From Candidatus Saccharibacteria bacterium UBA1932 (lineage in GTDB: Bacteria; Patescibacteriota; Saccharimonadia; Saccharimonadales; Saccharimonadaceae), in assembly GCA_002337095.1 (NCBI GenBank), contig DDFI01000007.1, positions 56,468 through 64,978 of the forward strand: DNA of 8,511 nt. The letters are read 5' to 3'. The translations under genes were made by a program, and so were the position numbers. This document shows, in pieces, positions 5,770-8,511 of the stretch. Position 1 is the stretch's first letter. Each line of letters opens with the position of its first letter. The notes beneath the pieces are model-generated. The model ran no database searches, had not been told where the DNA came from, and was given only the letters and a program-made list of their open reading frames with translations.

Positions 5770-7119
5770 TTACTCGCGCTTTTTGTCCAACGACATAAAC
5801 CTCAGCCGCTCTGGGTGGAAGTACAACTCTATCGTGCCGGTCGGGCCGTTACGATGCTTGGCGATAATTAGGTCGGTGATGTTTTCGCGCTCGGTCTCGG
5901 GGTTGTAATACGCTTCGCGGTAGATAAACATCACGATGTCGGCGTCCTGCTCGATGCTTCCCGATTCGCGCAGGTCGGAGAGCTGCGGCACTTGCGGGCT
6001 GCGACTCTCGACGCTACGGCTCAGCTGCGACAGCGCAATCACCGGCACGTTCAGCTCGCGGGCGATGAGTTTGAGGCCACGGCTGATCTCGCTCACCTCT
6101 TGCACGCGGTTGCCGTCACTGCGCCCCGACGCCTGCATCAGCTGCAGATAGTCGACGATCACCAGCCCCAGCGGCTGCTCGTGCTGAGCGCGGCGGGCCT
6201 TGGTGCGCATCTCGAGCACGCTCAGTCCCGGCGTGTCGTCGATAAATATCGGTGCTTCGGCCAGCTCGCCCATCGCGTCCGACAGCTTAGCAAAATCATC
6301 GTCAGTGAGGTTACCAGTACGAATATTCCAGGCGTTCACGCCGCTGGCGTCCGACAGCATGCGGTCCACCAGCTGCTCTTTGCTCATCTCTAGGCTAAAA
6401 AACAGCACCGGTTGCTTGGCGTTCGTCGCAATGTTGTACGCGAGGTTAGTCACCAGCGTCGTCTTACCCATCGACGGGCGCGCCGCCAAAATAATCAAGT
6501 CGCTGCGCTGCAGCCCCGCCGTCTTGTCGTCCAGGTCGCGGTAGCCAGTGCGAATTCCACGCAGCGCGCCCTTGTTGCGATGCAGCTCCTCCATGCGATC
6601 AAAACTCTCCGTCAGAATCGATTCGATCGACACCAAATCTTGTTTGAGTGACTGATCCGACACGCTAAATAGCTCGGCCTCGGCCTTCTCTAGCAACTCC
6701 TGCACGGTCGTATCATCGTCGTAACCATATTCGGCAATCTCGGCGCTGGCCTTAATCAGCCGCCGCCGCACGGCACGCTGGGCCACAATTTCGGCATAGG
6801 CACCGGCATGCGCTGCCGTCGGCACATAATTTGTCAGCTCGGTCAAATAGGCCGAGCCGCCCACGGCCTCCAGCTCGTCCTTTTTCTTTAGCTCATCTGT
6901 TAGCGTCAGCAAATCAACCGGCTTGTGGCGCTCAAACAGCCGCATCATCGCCGCATACACCATACCGTGTCGCTTATCGTAGAAATCCTTCGGCGTCACA
7001 TGCTCGGCAATATCGGCGAGCGTCTCCTCGTCGATCAGCACCGCACCCAGCAGGCTCATTTCGGCATCGATATTTTGTGGCGGTACTTTGGTGGCGCTCA
7101 CGGCTTTTTTAGCTGACAT
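5770..7119 (-). CDS. dnaB: Replicative DNA helicase DnaB
   Basis: Hexameric 5'-3' helicase that unwinds DNA at the replication fork and contacts primase and the clamp loader. At 449 residues it is close to the usual 450-470. The N-terminal domain starts with VPPQNIDAEMSLLGAVL (12-28). A linker precedes the RecA-like C-terminal domain: TGYRDLDDKTAGL (191-203), Walker A ARPSMGKTT (213-221), FSLEMS (241-246), Walker B LVIVDYLQLM (319-328), ALSQLSRSVE (362-371), DLRESGSIEQDAD (382-394) and the arginine-finger segment KHRNGPTG (421-428). No intein or insertion. The ATG at 7119 lies inside the last codons of dnaX (11-bp overlap, different frame), with GGAGGAG about 9 bases upstream inside dnaX, so the two are translationally coupled. 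Confidence 0.97.
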   Translation of the reverse strand: MSAKKAVSATKVPPQNIDAEMSLLGAVLIDEETLADIAEHVTPKDFYDKRHGMVYAAMMRLFERHKPVDLLTLTDELKKKDELEAVGGSAYLTELTNYVPTAAHAGAYAEIVAQRAVRRRLIKASAEIAEYGYDDDTTVQELLEKAEAELFSVSDQSLKQDLVSIESILTESFDRMEELHRNKGALRGIRTGYRDLDDKTAGLQRSDLIILAARPSMGKTTLVTNLAYNIATNAKQPVLFFSLEMSKEQLVDRMLSDASGVNAWNIRTGNLTDDDFAKLSDAMGELAEAPIFIDDTPGLSVLEMRTKARRAQHEQPLGLVIVDYLQLMQASGRSDGNRVQEVSEISRGLKLIARELNVPVIALSQLSRSVESRSPQVPQLSDLRESGSIEQDADIVMFIYREAYYNPETERENITDLIIAKHRNGPTGTIELYFHPERLRFMSLDKKRE

Positions 7120-8511
7120 TTACTTCTTCTCCTCCCCCCATCATAGCAATAATTGCCGCCGCTTGGCTATCTTCAGGTGGTTTTTTGCTGGCCGTAATCG
7201 TCACATTCACCTCGCCCATGCCCAGCGCCTGCAGCGCCTCCATCAGCTTTGCCCGGTGTTTGCTGTCTTCCAGACGCTTGGCATTAAAGCTGTTGCCTGC
7301 GTAGATCGTCAGCGTCGTGCCGTCGTAGCGATAGCTGGCCTTGTGCAGCACGCCGTAAAGCGCCACGCTGTGCTGCTTGGTGTAGTCGATCAGACCCTTC
7401 CAGTCGCAGTCTACTGGCGTGGCCAAATCGGCCGGTGCGGCCTCTTGAGACTGCGTCGTTTCAGCTTCAACTGGCTTGGGTGGCGGTGCATCACGCTCTA
7501 ACGACTCGGGTATCGGCGTGGTTTTTTTGGCAGGTTTTTTGGCCGGTGCAGCGGGCGCGGTAGATGGCTCCGCCAGCGGTAGCGTCAATGTCGTTAGAAG
7601 TTTTAGGTATGGGCGCGACGACCGTAGCACCTCAAGTAAACTATCGAGCAGGCCCAGCAGCTGCGGCGTGTCCGCCAGCCGAGTGTGGATGTCGCTGATC
7701 AGCTGCTCCACCAGCATGGCAGTGCTGGCGCCGCTTTGCTGGTGCTGGGCGAGCAGTTGCAGTACCTCATGGCGATCGTTCGCCAGGTAGGCATCGATCA
7801 GCTGCGTCACCAGCTGATGATCAGCCAGGCCTAAGCTATCGGCCACCATGGTGCGCGTGATGGTGGTATCGGCGGTAGCGACGCTACGCATTTGGTCGAG
7901 CAGGCTAATGCTATCGCGAAAACTGCCGCGGCCGTGCTCGGCAATCAGCATCAAAGCTTGGCCATCGATCAGGATCGACTCGCTGTCGGCGATGTGGCGT
8001 AGATGTGCGGCGGCGACGCGTGGCGGGATGCTGCGAAAATGATAGCGCTGGACGCGGCTGATAATGGTGGCGGGCAGTTTGTCGGCATCAGTAGTAGCCA
8101 GGATAAACACCACATGAGCCGGCGGCTCCTCGAGGGTTTTGAGCAGCGCGTTGAATGCTTGCTTGGACAGCATGTGGACCTCGTCGATAATGTAGATTTT
8201 GTGCGTGGCGCTCGACGGCGCAATTTGCACCCGCTCGCGTAGGTCGCGGATGTCCTCAACGCCATTATTGCTGGCGGCATCGATCTCGATGATGTCGAGG
8301 TGCGTGCTGTCATCAGTGTAGGGCAGCTGATTGATCTCGTGCGCCAGGATGCGCGCGATCGAGGTCTTGCCGACGCCGCGCGGCCCTGTCAGCAAATAGG
8401 CATGCGCAATACGGCCAGCGGCAATCGCGGCCTTTAGAATGCTCGTAATATGCTGTTGCCCTACGATCTCGTCAAGCGACTTCGAGCGATAGGTGCGGTA
8501 TAATGCCTGGC
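7109..8511 (-). CDS. dnaX: DNA polymerase III clamp-loader subunit DnaX, start outside window
   Basis: AAA+ ATPase of the clamp loader, which opens and loads the sliding clamp and ties polymerase to helicase. The frame is open to the right edge; the first whole codon is Gln (8509-8507), beginning QALYRTYRSKSLDEIVGQQH. The family N-terminus is typically M-x-x-QALYRK, so only about 2-3 codons are missing. Counting from that Gln: Walker A GPRGVGKT 42-49, EIDAASNNGVEDIRDLRE 75-92, then Walker B IIDEVHML, LLKTLEEPP, sensor 1 ATTDADKLPATIISR. The Cys4 zinc module normally sitting after Walker A is absent: a 10-residue Cys-free linker runs from Asn60 to Leu71. A Lys/Ala/Pro linker near 315-370 precedes a C-terminal tau-like domain ending MMGGGEEVNVS. 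It overlaps dnaB by 11 bp. Confidence 0.96.
   Translation of the reverse strand, partial: QALYRTYRSKSLDEIVGQQHITSILKAAIAAGRIAHAYLLTGPRGVGKTSIARILAHEINQLPYTDDSTHLDIIEIDAASNNGVEDIRDLRERVQIAPSSATHKIYIIDEVHMLSKQAFNALLKTLEEPPAHVVFILATTDADKLPATIISRVQRYHFRSIPPRVAAAHLRHIADSESILIDGQALMLIAEHGRGSFRDSISLLDQMRSVATADTTITRTMVADSLGLADHQLVTQLIDAYLANDRHEVLQLLAQHQQSGASTAMLVEQLISDIHTRLADTPQLLGLLDSLLEVLRSSRPYLKLLTTLTLPLAEPSTAPAAPAKKPAKKTTPIPESLERDAPPPKPVEAETTQSQEAAPADLATPVDCDWKGLIDYTKQHSVALYGVLHKASYRYDGTTLTIYAGNSFNAKRLEDSKHRAKLMEALQALGMGEVNVTITASKKPPEDSQAAAIIAMMGGGEEVNVS
7522..7540 (-). other. dnaX: Paired A-runs in the dnaX linker, possible slippage site
   Basis: On the minus strand there is a run of six A (7540-7535) and, six bases later, a run of seven A (7528-7522), encoding AKKPAKKTT just after the clamp-loader domains. 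Slipping at the seven-A run meets a stop quickly in either other frame: TGA after 10 codons (-1) or TAG after 7 codons (+1). That would give a gamma-like short DnaX. No clear Shine-Dalgarno stimulator is seen upstream, and the seven-A run does not match the standard in-frame X-XXY-YYZ heptamer. Confidence 0.3.

Noticed and set aside
7088..7501. Plus-strand frame of 137 codons opposite the dnaX C-terminus.
   Set aside because: Antisense to the dnaX tail and the dnaB start, with no motif and no supporting ribosome site.
1..8511. CRISPR array, tRNA or rRNA genes, toxin-antitoxin or defence cluster.
   Set aside because: Reading both strands showed no regularly spaced repeats, no cloverleaf or rRNA-like sequence, and no such protein families.

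Overview
All genes in this window read on the minus strand, so transcription runs from the right edge to the left. The encoded proteins are bacterial: replication and repair (dnaX, dnaB, ybaB, recR), a membrane glycosyltransferase-like protein, an IS1595-family insertion sequence, a DHH phosphoesterase and cysteinyl-tRNA synthetase. Three traits suggest Candidate Phyla Radiation/Patescibacteria, most likely Saccharibacteria (TM7): compact gene packing, a DnaX without its zinc module, and a RecR with its zinc finger eroded. This placement is inferred from protein character, not from a search. TGA is used as a normal stop, which argues against the recoded Gracilibacteria/SR1 lineages.

Layout, in the direction of transcription (right to left). 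(1) dnaX (5' end just outside the window) overlaps dnaB by 11 bp, giving a clamp-loader/helicase pair. (2) A 498-residue polytopic membrane protein of GT-C/PMT type has its own strong promoter with almost no leader. (3) ybaB-recR is a tight pair with a good Shine-Dalgarno for each gene. The common bacterial order dnaX-ybaB-recR is kept but split by dnaB and the membrane protein. (4) An IS1595/ISXO2-like element of about 0.88 kb, with imperfect inverted ends, sits about 20 bp after recR. (5) A short stretch holds a coding-like 3' remnant or small ORF, an intrinsic terminator and a promoter. (6) A DHH/DHHA1 phosphoesterase is coupled to cysS by a 4-bp ATGA overlap; cysS runs off the left edge.

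How they work together: DnaX is the clamp-loader subunit and contacts the replicative helicase DnaB. YbaB is a nucleoid-associated protein that accompanies RecR, which loads RecA with RecF/RecO. The DHH protein probably degrades short RNA or dinucleotides and is co-translated with CysRS. Housekeeping dominates. The most interesting signals are the loss of zinc ligands in both RecR and DnaX, non-canonical residues in CysRS and the DHH protein, near-leaderless promoters, and an inverted repeat in the IS placed to silence transposase translation only on read-through transcripts. I found no tRNA, rRNA, CRISPR array or clearly new multi-gene system.
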